NCBI RefSeq assembly: GCF_001425005.1
Contig: NZ_LMDB01000022.1
Span: forward strand, 1,264-65,263
Direction: 5' to 3'
Origin: Duganella sp. Root336D2
GTDB lineage: Bacteria; Pseudomonadota; Gammaproteobacteria; Burkholderiales; Burkholderiaceae_D
Length of the DNA stretch: 64,000 bases
The translations under genes were made by a program, and so were the position numbers. Positions 1 to 7,038 of this stretch are shown piece by piece. The notes beneath the pieces were generated by a model that did no database searches, was not told the DNA's origin, and saw only the letters and a program-made list of their open reading frames with translations. Numbering within the stretch: position 1 is the stretch's first letter; the number at the start of each line of letters is the position of its first letter.

Positions 1-10
1 CGCCTTGGCT

Positions 11-319
11 ATGTATCGCCGGCATTGTTTGCAGATAATTTCAACAAACAGGCGCTGGCTGCTTGAAACGGACGTGTCCATTATTGACAGTACACCTCAG
101 AAGCTCTACACCGAACTAGTCGTTTGCTGTGATCACTCCGGTTGCAAAGAGATCTTCGTTGCGCAAGAACCAGCTATTGACCCCATGGAGGAATGGGCCG
201 AACGAGCTGCGCTCGAGGCCGAAAGGTTTGGTTGGTCGGAAAGTACGAACGGAGACCTGTTTTGCCCTAACCATTCATATATGGACTCCCAATACGCACG
301 AAATTATTCAGGTGGCTAA
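11..319 (+). CDS. Small hypothetical protein, cassette-like, possible zinc site
   Basis: I do not recognise this protein of about 100 residues. It has a CCDHSGC motif in the middle and FCPNH near the C-terminus, a Cys/His spacing that could bind zinc. The start is uncertain: the frame is open to the window edge, with an ATG at 11 and a GTG at 74 that would give a compact protein beginning SIIDSTPQK. Its TAA stop lies inside the box GGCTAAC (315-321), as is common for integron cassette genes whose stop falls in the first attC core site. The next gene starts 8 bases downstream. Function is unknown. Confidence 0.5.
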   Translation: MYRRHCLQIISTNRRWLLETDVSIIDSTPQKLYTELVVCCDHSGCKEIFVAQEPAIDPMEEWAERAALEAERFGWSESTNGDLFCPNHSYMDSQYARNYSGG

Positions 320-326
320 CCCTTTG

Positions 327-491
327 ATGGCTTCCTGGATCGAACCGACGTCAGGGGGAAAACATTACTTCCGCAATTTTCGAGGCGAGATCACCGTCAA
401 GAATCCAAGCAAGAACGCAATCGCGAAAATGAAAGCAGTCGCAAAGAAGCTTTCGGCGCGAGTCCAGGGAAACGACGGTGAGTGGTACTGA
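327..491 (+). CDS. 54-residue hypothetical protein
   Basis: This short frame encodes a soluble protein beginning MASWIEPTSGGKHYF and ending VQGNDGEWY. The balanced composition and the Lys-rich helix (KNAIAKMKAVAKKL) look like a real small protein rather than a chance frame. The ATG at 327 was chosen because the longer frame to 129 overlaps the preceding gene out of phase. It sits 8 bases after the previous stop and is followed by an attC-like right end (GTTAGCC at 527-533), so it may be a cassette gene. Function is unknown; I recall similar short proteins from cassette arrays, but this is not verified. Confidence 0.45.
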   Translation: MASWIEPTSGGKHYFRNFRGEITVKNPSKNAIAKMKAVAKKLSARVQGNDGEWY

Positions 492-533
492 ATAGCCGCG
501 CGTTGCTGCAGTCAGTTACCCCACACGTTAGCC
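491..533 (+). other. attC-like right end (L'-R' boxes)
   Basis: TTACCCCACAC (516-526) is followed directly by GTTAGCC (527-533), the spacing and form of the L' and R' boxes of integron attC sites (family form TTAACTCAAAC then GTTAGGC). The matching first box could be GGCTAAC at 315, its exact complement, but that is about 210 bases away, longer than usual. A complete folded site is not proven. Confidence 0.35.
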
Positions 534-553
534 CCTCACATCCAAAGATAACT

Positions 554-1189
554 ATGCACTCACTTACTCTTCCGCTGAAACGCACTATTCATTCGCTCTT
601 CCTTCTTGGTATGCTGCTAATCGGCTCTATTGCCGACGCGAGCGACGAGATCTCTATCAAGCTCGCAAACGAATCCAAGTCAGAACGAAGAACAGAGCAA
701 CAGCTTCGGCGCATCCTGACGGAATACGACCTGTCGCGCTGGACGTTCGCGCGTTCGGTTGTGATCGATGAGAAGGAAATTCCTCATAGCCATCCGGTTC
801 TCACATTGCACGCGCGGCACGTCAATGACGATGAGCTACTTCTCTCCACGTACTTACATGAGCAGCTGCACTGGTTCCTTTCGCAACATCCGGCCGAAAC
901 TTTGGCTGCCACTCGTGAACTAAAGCGTATCTATCCGCACGTTCCAGTAGGTTTCCCGCAAGGGTCATCTGATAAGGACGGCAACTATGAGCACTTGCTC
1001 GTCATTTACTTGGAGTACCGGGCAAACCAAAGCTTGATGGGTGAGCTCAAGGCACGCGAAGTGATGAGTTTCTGGTCGGAGGACCACTACACGTGGATCT
1101 ACAGGGAAGTTCTCAAGAATCCAGAGAAAGTTGGAAAGGTGCTGAAGGCTCATGGGCTAGTCCCGAGCAAGCGCGGCGCAGAAGTCTAG
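554..1189 (+). CDS. Secreted HExxH-motif protein, putative metallopeptidase
   Basis: The protein has 211 residues. The start at 554 gives a clear signal peptide (MHSLTLPLKRTIHSLFLLGMLL, cleavage after ADA). Around residue 105 it has HEQLHW, an HExxH zinc-protease motif, followed about 45 residues later by GNYEHLLVIYLEY, whose Glu/His could supply a third metal ligand. This suggests an exported zinc metallopeptidase or a relative that keeps the fold. No named family is recognised. The gene lies in the cassette-like region, with attC-like boxes before its start (527-533) and after its stop (1291-1297). A longer frame from 482 is rejected because it would bury the signal peptide. Confidence 0.6.
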   Translation: MHSLTLPLKRTIHSLFLLGMLLIGSIADASDEISIKLANESKSERRTEQQLRRILTEYDLSRWTFARSVVIDEKEIPHSHPVLTLHARHVNDDELLLSTYLHEQLHWFLSQHPAETLAATRELKRIYPHVPVGFPQGSSDKDGNYEHLLVIYLEYRANQSLMGELKAREVMSFWSEDHYTWIYREVLKNPEKVGKVLKAHGLVPSKRGAEV

Positions 1190-1297
1190 ACGGTAGCCAA
1201 ACGATGGCGCACTAATGGCGCTCATCGCGGAGTGGCCGGAAGCGACGCGGTTCATTATTTAGCGCAAAGCGCTTACGCCGGTTGACACACGTTAGGG
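1184..1297 (+). other. attC-like site after the HExxH gene
   Basis: The stop TAG lies in GTCTAGAC, close to the usual first core box GTCTAAC. The stretch ends in GGTTGACACAC then GTTAGGG (1291-1297), an L'-R' like end, and an internal palindrome GCGCAAAGCGC sits between. The length of 114 bases is within the attC range. Arm complementarity is only partial by eye. Confidence 0.35.
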
Positions 1298-1690
1298 TTG
1301 ATTGAAACCGATGGCTCGAGCCCTCTAGGGAACTCGCGTCGAAGTCCTGCGGTCTTTCTGGCGCTTTATACGGGATTTTCAATCGCGTGAGTACCCCCAA
1401 ACCAGACTGGCCCATTGTCGACTACAGCCGCATTGCGGCGATTAGAGAAGCGATCGGAGTTTCACATGAAGCCTAGCCATCAGTACCATCGGGCGCTTGG
1501 CGGCGCCAAGGAATAGCGAAGAAGCCGTGACCACAAACCTTCAGAACGAGTGGCAGGTCTTCCAAGCGCCGCGACATTCGCGCCAGATCGATGCCTTGAT
1601 ATTTGTAGACGGACAGCGTGGTGAAATTTGGTGAGCCTTTACGAATCGTTGGTAAGTTAAGATATGCACCACTTTTTCAGGAGTCCATTG
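1298..1690 (+). other. Gap without a supported gene
   Basis: No convincing gene is seen. A GTG-started frame at 1388 encodes only about 29 residues (begins STPKPDWPIVDYS) before a stop and may be a remnant of a lost cassette gene. The last 40 bases hold the leader of the serine hydrolase gene, with an AGGAG ribosome binding site at 1679-1683. Confidence 0.4.
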
Positions 1691-3058
1691 ATGCCCCTAC
1701 GCCCAATCCTTGCAGCAGCGGTGCTGCTGCATGCCTGCTTAGCACATGCGGATAATAGTTCCCTGGAGGGGCAGCTGGATGCCAAGTTGGCGCCTATGTT
1801 CAAGTCCGGCGGCCCCGGAGCCGCCGTCATTGTCACGCGGGAAGGTGCGACGGTCTTCCGCAAAGCATATGGCCTGGCCGACCTCGACAAGAAGGTCCCA
1901 CTGCAGGCGGATATGCAGTTGCGACTGGGCTCGATCACCAAGCAGTTCACCGCAGTGGCAATCCTGATGTTGGCGGAGCAAGGCAAACTTTCGCTGCAGG
2001 ACGACATCACGCGGTTCGTGCCGGATTATCCGGCCAAAGGCAAGTCCATCACCATACAACAGCTGCTGCAGCACAAGTCCGGCATCCATAATTACACGGC
2101 CATGCGTTCATTCTGGTCGGCGGCGCGCAAGGACATGAGCGTCGCGCAAATGATCGACTTCTTCAAAGATGAACCGCTGGACTTTGCGCCTGGCGAACGC
2201 TGGGCGTACAGCAACTCCGGCTACTTCCTGCTTGGCGCCGTGATCGAGAAGGCCTCCGGCATGCGCTATGCCGATTTTATTGCCCGGAACATCTTCGAGC
2301 CATTAGGTATGGCGGATACGGCCTATGAAGGCGTGGAGCGCAGCGCCAAGCGCCGCACTCCAGGCTATCGCAGCGGATTTTTTTCGGGCTATAGTCCGGC
2401 CGACCCAATCAGCATGTCATTGCCCTACGCAGCAGGTGCGCTGGTTTCCACCGTTGACGATCTGGCGCGTTGGGACGCCGCCATTGGCGCCGGCAAGCTG
2501 TTGACGGCGGAGAGTTGGAGGCAGGCTTTCACGCCTTGCACTCTGCCTGATGCGGTGACATGCAATTATGGTTTCGGCTGGAACATCGGTAAACTGCGCG
2601 GGCACCAGGAAATGGCGCACGGGGGCGACATCCCAGGCTTTAATGGCCATGTAATTCGCCTGCCGGACGATAAAGTTTTTGTGGCGGTGTTAAGCAATGG
2701 CGAACGTTCTTTGCTCAATACGGAAGTGGTGGCGCAGCATGCTGCAGCCATTGCCATTGGCGATCCATTCCCCGAGCAGAAAGTCATTGCTCTGACGCCG
2801 GAGGCGCTGGATGCTTTCGTCGGCACTTATAAACTGGCCGATAACAGCATGCGTACAGTGCGCCGCAAAGGGGCAATCCTGACCTGGCAGCGCGAAGGCC
2901 GTCCGGCGACGGACTTGAAGCCGTATGCATCGACCAGCTTCTTCATGGATGGAACCATGAATAGCGTCGAGTTCCGGCGCGATGCCGGCGGTAAGGTTAC
3001 CAGCCTCTTGGTGCAGCAGACCATAGGCGACCAGGTGGCCGAGCGCATCGCGGATTAA
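1691..3058 (+). CDS. Serine hydrolase, class C beta-lactamase / D-aminopeptidase type
   Basis: This is a 455-residue exported enzyme of the beta-lactamase-fold serine hydrolases (penicillin-binding-protein-like peptidases, esterases, AmpC). It has a signal peptide ending AHA, the catalytic SxxK motif as SITK near residue 85, a YxN motif as YSNSGY near residue 177, and an HGG motif (AHGGDIPG) near residue 310 in place of KTG. A C-terminal lipocalin-like extension (from about VGTYKLADNSM) matches the wider family. The ATG at 1691 was chosen over 1664 because AGGAG lies 7 bases upstream. The physiological substrate cannot be told from sequence, and beta-lactam resistance should not be assumed. 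Confidence 0.85.
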   Translation: MPLRPILAAAVLLHACLAHADNSSLEGQLDAKLAPMFKSGGPGAAVIVTREGATVFRKAYGLADLDKKVPLQADMQLRLGSITKQFTAVAILMLAEQGKLSLQDDITRFVPDYPAKGKSITIQQLLQHKSGIHNYTAMRSFWSAARKDMSVAQMIDFFKDEPLDFAPGERWAYSNSGYFLLGAVIEKASGMRYADFIARNIFEPLGMADTAYEGVERSAKRRTPGYRSGFFSGYSPADPISMSLPYAAGALVSTVDDLARWDAAIGAGKLLTAESWRQAFTPCTLPDAVTCNYGFGWNIGKLRGHQEMAHGGDIPGFNGHVIRLPDDKVFVAVLSNGERSLLNTEVVAQHAAAIAIGDPFPEQKVIALTPEALDAFVGTYKLADNSMRTVRRKGAILTWQREGRPATDLKPYASTSFFMDGTMNSVEFRRDAGGKVTSLLVQQTIGDQVAERIAD

Positions 3059-3103
3059 GCGAGCGGAATAGCCGTGAATTCGTCTTTACCTTGAACGTTT
3101 GAC
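3053..3103 (+). other. attC-like stretch after the serine hydrolase gene
   Basis: The TAA stop lies in GATTAAG. TTACCTTGAAC followed by GTTTGAC (3097-3103) has the L'-R' spacing seen at the other candidate sites, but with one off-consensus base in the R' box. It is short (about 51 bases), so this is a weak candidate. Confidence 0.3.
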
Positions 3104-3113
3104 CCCTCCGCTT

Positions 3114-3320
3114 ATGGAACTGAAGACAGCAACCGAATTGATGGCGATTTTCGAGCGAGTAGGCGCTACTTTAAACGAAGCCGAGCCTATTCTGCGGGCG
3201 CTTCCTGAAGGCGAACGTGAGTCGTATCTGACGGGCCTAGGGTCGATGATGGCCATGCTTTGGACGGGCCTTCAGCATCCGATCGTGCAAGAACATCCTG
3301 AATTGGATCCTGACGTATGA
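3114..3320 (+). CDS. 68-residue hypothetical protein
   Basis: The protein begins MELKTATELMAIFERVG and is predicted all-helical and acidic, with a GLGSMMAMLW segment and the C-terminus PELDPDV. The ATG at 3114 follows the attC-like GTTTGAC box by 10 bases; an upstream TTG (3099) lies inside that box and is unlikely. It resembles the many short unassigned proteins of cassette arrays. Function is unknown. Confidence 0.45.
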   Translation: MELKTATELMAIFERVGATLNEAEPILRALPEGERESYLTGLGSMMAMLWTGLQHPIVQEHPELDPDV

Positions 3321-3321
3321 C

Positions 3322-3383
3322 TTTGTCAAACAACTTATTCAACTGGGCGGCTTATGCGTTGCCAGCTATCCCGCACGTCAGGA
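3322..3383 (+). other. attC-like stretch
   Basis: AACTTATTCAACTGGGC near the left side resembles R''-L'' boxes, and CTATCCCGCAC followed by GTCAGGA (3377-3383) resembles L'-R' with one T to C change in the core. It lies exactly between two small genes. AACTGGGC recurs in the candidate site at 3715-3784. Confidence 0.35.
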
Positions 3384-3387
3384 CCCT

Positions 3388-3720
3388 ATGCAACTAGTAG
3401 CTTGGATCTTTTTCTTTGTTGTATATGGTCTCGTGGCAGCTTACGTTATGCTCGCCCTCAGCGCTCGCCGAATACGCGACCCTGGCCAATCATCCAAGCC
3501 TCAACACTGGTTTCTTGCCTTGGGTGGAATGACAGGGCTTGCGATAGTTCCCCCGCTGGCCGAGCTATGTGTTCGAGTCTATGTTGACGATGCAATGACC
3601 AAACAAGACCTAGGTCTTGGGGCATTTATAGTGCTTTGGGTCTCTGCGTTCTTGCCGGGCGCTATTAAGAGTCGGCGAATGTTGCGGGCTGCAGGCATTG
3701 ATTCAGATGCGAACGGCTAA
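3388..3720 (+). CDS. Small membrane protein, three predicted membrane segments
   Basis: The protein has 110 residues. Hydrophobic segments lie at about residues 3-25 (LVAWIFFFVVYGLVAAYVML), 43-62 (FLALGGMTGLAIVPPLAEL) and 77-95 (GLGAFIVLWVSAFLPGAI), with a basic C-terminal tail. The ATG at 3388 is the only reasonable start. The TAA stop is within the GGCTAAC box (3715-3721), the second such case in this region. Function is unknown. Confidence 0.55.
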   Translation: MQLVAWIFFFVVYGLVAAYVMLALSARRIRDPGQSSKPQHWFLALGGMTGLAIVPPLAELCVRVYVDDAMTKQDLGLGAFIVLWVSAFLPGAIKSRRMLRAAGIDSDANG

Positions 3721-3784
3721 CCCTCCAGTTAACTGGGCTGCCTCCGCGCTGTGTGTTTTCGCTGGCGGTTGTCGGATGTTAGGG
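3715..3784 (+). other. attC-like site (best candidate)
   Basis: This 70-base stretch begins with GGCTAAC (containing the previous gene's stop) and ends with GTTAGGG (3778-3784), so CTAAC and GTTAG can pair. Inside, GTTAACTGGGC on the left and GGCGGTTGTCGGAT on the right could form the L boxes, with a T/G-rich loop between. Size and layout fit an integron attC site. Confidence 0.45.
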
Positions 3785-3788
3785 CTTA

Positions 3789-4080
3789 TGGAGAGAAATC
3801 GGAAAATCAGCGCAATTGCAGCGTCCTTGCTTTCCCGCTTGAAGTGGTGGAGCTGGGCGCTAGCTCCATTACTCCCGGCCACGAACGGGAATTTGTAATT
3901 TGCTGTTTGCTTGTACTTTCCGCGATTGATTCAGGTCTTTGCTTCTCTCATTGCAGGGAGAGCAAATACTCAGATATTGAATCGCAGCTCGATCAGTTGC
4001 CGGACGAGCAGGCAATGATGCCGGTCGAGGCCTATGCTGCCAGAGGTGATCGATCGCTTCAATGCTGTTCGTACCTGTAG
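3789..4080 (+). pseudogene. Possible broken small gene
   Basis: An ATG at 3789 opens a 36-residue frame (MERNRKISAIAASLLSRLKWW...) with a hydrophobic stretch, stopping at 3898. Another frame continues as a hydrophobic segment (VICCLLVLSAIDSGLCF) and an acidic tail (SDIESQLDQLPDEQ) to a stop at 4080. Joined by a frameshift near 3890 they would make one small membrane or secreted protein. A sequencing error or a non-coding stretch is equally possible. Confidence 0.25.
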
Positions 4081-4118
4081 CAACTTTCGTTTAACGATAG
4101 ATATCACAACACTTGATT

Positions 4119-4679
4119 ATGATTCTTCTCAATCTTCCAACCAAAAGCGATGTACTGCTCGTCGCTCCGGCAGATTCTTGCTGTAACTGTGGTTCCACTA
4201 TTAACGTACGGCCTATTGAAACTGATCTTCGCCGTATGCCGTTGATGGGGCTAGCGGGTGCAGAAATAAAAATTGTCCTCCCGTTCCCATACTGCGAGTC
4301 TTGTACGGCCACGGCGACGCGTCGTCGTCCTTCCTTGCTCGGCGTAGTTGCAGTTTCATCGTTGCTCGCGCTTGTATTCGGAATGTGCTGGATCTTCTTT
4401 GGGCCGCAGTTGCCCGAAGAGCAGACTACCTATGTGGTCGGACCCGCATTGATTGTATTGAGCCTGATGGTTGTCCTGGGCTTCTACTCGCTCCGAAAGC
4501 GAATTGGCGCGCAATCGACTTATTACCAGCCCATCAAGCTGAAAAATACCGCGCACAAGTGGCCGGCAGACATCACAGGCCTGGCGCTGGAGTTCACGAA
4601 CTCGGAGTATGCCAAGAAGTTTTCAGACGCTAACCAATCCGCTATAGCAACAAAGAAGCTCAAAGTTTCCAATGCCTAA
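4119..4679 (+). CDS. Membrane protein with N-terminal Cys pairs
   Basis: The protein has 186 residues. The first 70 contain CCNCGS and, about 45 residues on, CESC, a two-pair arrangement typical of a zinc ribbon. Two hydrophobic segments follow (about residues 74-95, LLGVVAVSSLLALVFGMCWIF, and 105-125, VVGPALIVLSLMVVLGFYSL). The soluble C-terminal part ends SEYAKKFSDANQSA. This suggests a cytoplasmic metal-binding domain on a membrane hairpin. The ATG at 4119 is preferred over a TTG at 4113. The stop TAA lies in the GCCTAAG box of a candidate attC site. Function is unknown. Confidence 0.6.
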   Translation: MILLNLPTKSDVLLVAPADSCCNCGSTINVRPIETDLRRMPLMGLAGAEIKIVLPFPYCESCTATATRRRPSLLGVVAVSSLLALVFGMCWIFFGPQLPEEQTTYVVGPALIVLSLMVVLGFYSLRKRIGAQSTYYQPIKLKNTAHKWPADITGLALEFTNSEYAKKFSDANQSAIATKKLKVSNA

Positions 4680-4746
4680 GGCCGTTGAACCAATGAACAT
4701 TCCGTTGCGTGCGTCCGGCGCGCCATTTACCATCCGCGTGTTAGCG
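4674..4746 (+). other. attC-like site
   Basis: GCCTAAG at the stop codon and GTTAGCG (4740-4746) bound a 73-base stretch containing GTTGAACC near the left and TTACCATCCGC near the right, in the order expected of R''-L''-L'-R' boxes. Arm pairing is imperfect by eye. Confidence 0.4.
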
Positions 4747-4792
4747 TTGTTTCGACAAGCAAGCCCTCATATTCATTAGATCGCAAAAATTT

Positions 4793-5267
4793 ATGTCAAC
4801 TGAAGATCCCAGCACCCCGCCTGGCGCTAAAGCTATCGGCGTACCGTCTGGTACATCACATCCGAATGGACGTTGGCTAGGGGCGTCGCTTTTTTGGCGA
4901 ATCTTTCTGCTGCAGGCATTTGTAGCTATTCCGGTGGCGGTCCTGTGGCCAGCGAGTGACGGGTATATTCGGCTCAAGCCCTCCGCTATCTACTTCATCA
5001 TGGTGCTGGTCTTGGTCATCGCTGCGTTAGTCTCGAAGACTGGCCTATTTTCGGCTGTGGGGTGATCGCCTTGGTTTGGCTGCGTTTTTTTGGCGCCGCT
5101 TCAACTGGTTACTGGTTGCATATTACATTGCTATGGCAATAGGTAACATGATTCTGGTCTTTACCGCCTCCGTTGAAGCCTGGCTTCAGTTTAAGTTGTA
5201 TGTTCCGCTCATTTCATTGCTTGCCCTGTGTTTGTTTGCCCCCAGGTTCATTCGAAGTGTGACGTGA
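4793..5267 (+). pseudogene. Frameshifted four-segment membrane protein
   Basis: Two adjacent frames look like halves of one gene. The first (4793-5065) starts MSTEDPSTPPGAKAIG and has membrane segments WRIFLLQAFVAIPVAVLW and IYFIMVLVLVIAALV before stopping at TGA 5063-5065. The second (in frame through about 5046-5267) continues with FFWRRFNWLLVAYYIAMAIG and LKLYVPLISLLALCLFAP-like segments and the basic end RFIRSVT. The shift lies near the G-run at 5056-5063. With one base changed a single protein of about 155 residues results. A TTG-started separate gene at 5076 is the alternative. Confidence 0.45.
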
Positions 5268-5309
5268 ACTGGTGAACGGTATGATTGGATGTGCAACCAA
5301 GCAGGCACG

Positions 5310-5687
5310 ATGAGCGGAAAATACCCTGATGAAAAGGCGCTTGTTGCGCGCGTGCGGACTAGGTTTCCGATTGAAGCAATTCGCACTGACGATTGGCTGA
5401 TAGAGCGTGGTTGGGAGCTGGTGGACGAATGTCCGCATATCTGGGTTGAGGCATTCGCCGATCGAACGACTGAGGCGGCTCGCGACCAGGATTGGGGATT
5501 GGTGAAGTCGCATACTGAGTTTCTTGCGACAGAGTACCGGGACGGGACTGACGCAGTCCGAAAAATGGTGGACGTCTCGTATGCGGAGAATTTAATGTGG
5601 GATCTTGACGCGGATGCCAAGGCCAGCGCGTGGCAATACGTCGCAAAGGAAGTACAGGCATTGTACGAACAGACTTGGAATAGCTAG
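5310..5687 (+). CDS. Hypothetical soluble acidic protein
   Basis: The protein has 125 residues from the ATG at 5310 (MSGKYPDEKALVARVRTRFP); an in-frame ATG at 5289 would add 7 residues. It is acidic and helical, Trp-rich (DDWLIERGWELVDECPHIWVEAF), with FLATEYRDGTDAVRKMVDVSYAENL in the middle. The overall look resembles small immunity-type or DUF proteins that follow polymorphic toxins or ride in cassettes, but no named family is claimed. It lies at the right end of the cassette-like stretch, just before GC-richer chromosomal genes. Confidence 0.55.
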   Translation: MSGKYPDEKALVARVRTRFPIEAIRTDDWLIERGWELVDECPHIWVEAFADRTTEAARDQDWGLVKSHTEFLATEYRDGTDAVRKMVDVSYAENLMWDLDADAKASAWQYVAKEVQALYEQTWNS

Positions 5688-5723
5688 AGGTCGCCTGAAG
5701 CGACCATAACCGGAGCAAGCCTC

Positions 5724-6167
5724 GTGACAGTCAAACGCATGGATAACGTGGGTATCGTAGTGGAGGACCTCGAAGCTGCCATTGGGTTCTTCACCGAACT
5801 GGGTCTCGAACTCGAAGGCCGCGCGCCGATTGAGGGCGATTGGGCGGATGGCGTAACCGGCCTGCGTGGCATGCGTGTCGAGATTGCGATGATGCGTACG
5901 CCGGATGGCCACAGCCGCCTCGAGTTGTCCCGCTTCCTCACGCCGGCGGTGGTTGCCGATCACCGTGCCGCCCCTGTGAATGCCCTTGGCTACCTGCGCG
6001 TCATGTTTACCGTGGATGATATCGACGATACGCTGGAACGGCTCGGCAAACTTGGGGCGAAGCTTGTTGGTGAAGTGGTGCAGTACGCGAGCGTGTACCG
6101 GCTTTGCTACATCCGCGGGCCGGAAGGAATCCTCATTGGACTGGCCCAGGAGCTTGGGCCTGAGTGA
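5724..6167 (+). CDS. VOC (glyoxalase/bleomycin resistance/dioxygenase) family protein
   Basis: This 147-residue protein has the two beta-alpha-beta-beta-beta modules of the vicinal oxygen chelate superfamily. The first runs from KRMDNVGIVVEDLEAAIGFF to about residue 65, the second from LRVMFTVDDIDDTLERLGKLG to the end with CYIRGPEGILIGLAQEL. The superfamily includes metal-dependent isomerases, dioxygenases and drug-binding proteins; which one this is cannot be told. The GTG start at 5724 has GGAG 8 bases upstream (5712-5715). It is probably a monocistronic chromosomal gene. Confidence 0.85.
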   Translation: MTVKRMDNVGIVVEDLEAAIGFFTELGLELEGRAPIEGDWADGVTGLRGMRVEIAMMRTPDGHSRLELSRFLTPAVVADHRAAPVNALGYLRVMFTVDDIDDTLERLGKLGAKLVGEVVQYASVYRLCYIRGPEGILIGLAQELGPE

Positions 6168-6224
6168 CGCCTTGTGCGCTGGCGGTGCGTGCTAGAATTT
6201 GCCAAAAAATCAACCCCATCGCAC

Positions 6225-6980
6225 ATGTCCCGCCGAAGCAAGTTCGTATCCATACTGATCTTTTCCAGCCTCGCCCTGATTTCCGCCTGCAGCCAGAAGG
6301 CTGCCAGCGTATCTGATGAGGATATCAGGCTGTCCAATCTTGAGCCGCTGCCAAGCATTGCCAATTCTATGGTCGGGAAAGAGCGCCAGGTCAAGCCGGG
6401 CGAGCCGGATTACGTTCCTGAGCCGATAGCGCAGTCGCTGAAGGCGCAGGTTGCGAAGTGGCCAAAGGGCGAGAAGATCGCGGACGCGCTTTCCTTCTGC
6501 TCGGGCGCCCTGGTTGCGAAGCGCCTTGGCGCGAAGTCGGCCTGCGAAATTTATTCGATGGAACCGGAAAGTTCATGCATTGCGCAGCATGGCTATGGCA
6601 AGAATTCCATCGGCCAGGCCTTGACGGCCGATCGCCGGGACTTGAATGGTGACGGCGTCAAAGACTATATCATCTCGGATCGCTACTACTGCTTTAGCCT
6701 GACTGCAAACCAGGCCAGCGTATACTTCGTGATGCTGTCGAATTCGAAGAAGGACTTTACGCTGGCATATGCGGATTGGGCGTCGGCAGGCATCGTTGTG
6801 GTCGACGACAAGGTTAAAGGCAAGCTTGTGCTGATGGAGCAAGCCCAAAAGTCGTACGGGAAGTTCTCGACGATTTATGAGTTGCGCGATTCGAAGTACT
6901 CCGCGAAGGCTTGTGTTATCAGTGACGAGAAGGGCTATAGCGCCTGTCCGCTTTCGGAGCCGCAAAGCGGTTTTGACTGA
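6225..6980 (+). CDS. Putative lipoprotein of unknown function
   Basis: The protein has 251 residues. The start at 6225 gives MSRRSKFVSILIFSSLALISAC, a typical lipoprotein signal with lipobox LISAC, so the mature protein is probably membrane-anchored in the envelope. The rest is hydrophilic. It contains the segment DLNGDGVKDYIISDRYYC, a calcium-type DxNxDGxxD repeat like those of FG-GAP/EF-hand-like lipoproteins, and several Cys residues. A longer frame from 6174 would place basic residues before the signal and is less likely. Function is unknown. Confidence 0.7.
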   Translation: MSRRSKFVSILIFSSLALISACSQKAASVSDEDIRLSNLEPLPSIANSMVGKERQVKPGEPDYVPEPIAQSLKAQVAKWPKGEKIADALSFCSGALVAKRLGAKSACEIYSMEPESSCIAQHGYGKNSIGQALTADRRDLNGDGVKDYIISDRYYCFSLTANQASVYFVMLSNSKKDFTLAYADWASAGIVVVDDKVKGKLVLMEQAQKSYGKFSTIYELRDSKYSAKACVISDEKGYSACPLSEPQSGFD

Positions 6981-7038
6981 GTTCTTCATGACTTACTCTA
7001 TACTCGCCACGGTTTCCTTCTCTCGCTGCATTTTCTGA

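Noticed and set aside
1388..1477. 29-codon GTG-started frame (STPKPDWPIVDYS...)
   Set aside because: Too short and without a ribosome binding site; noted only as a possible remnant in the gap description.
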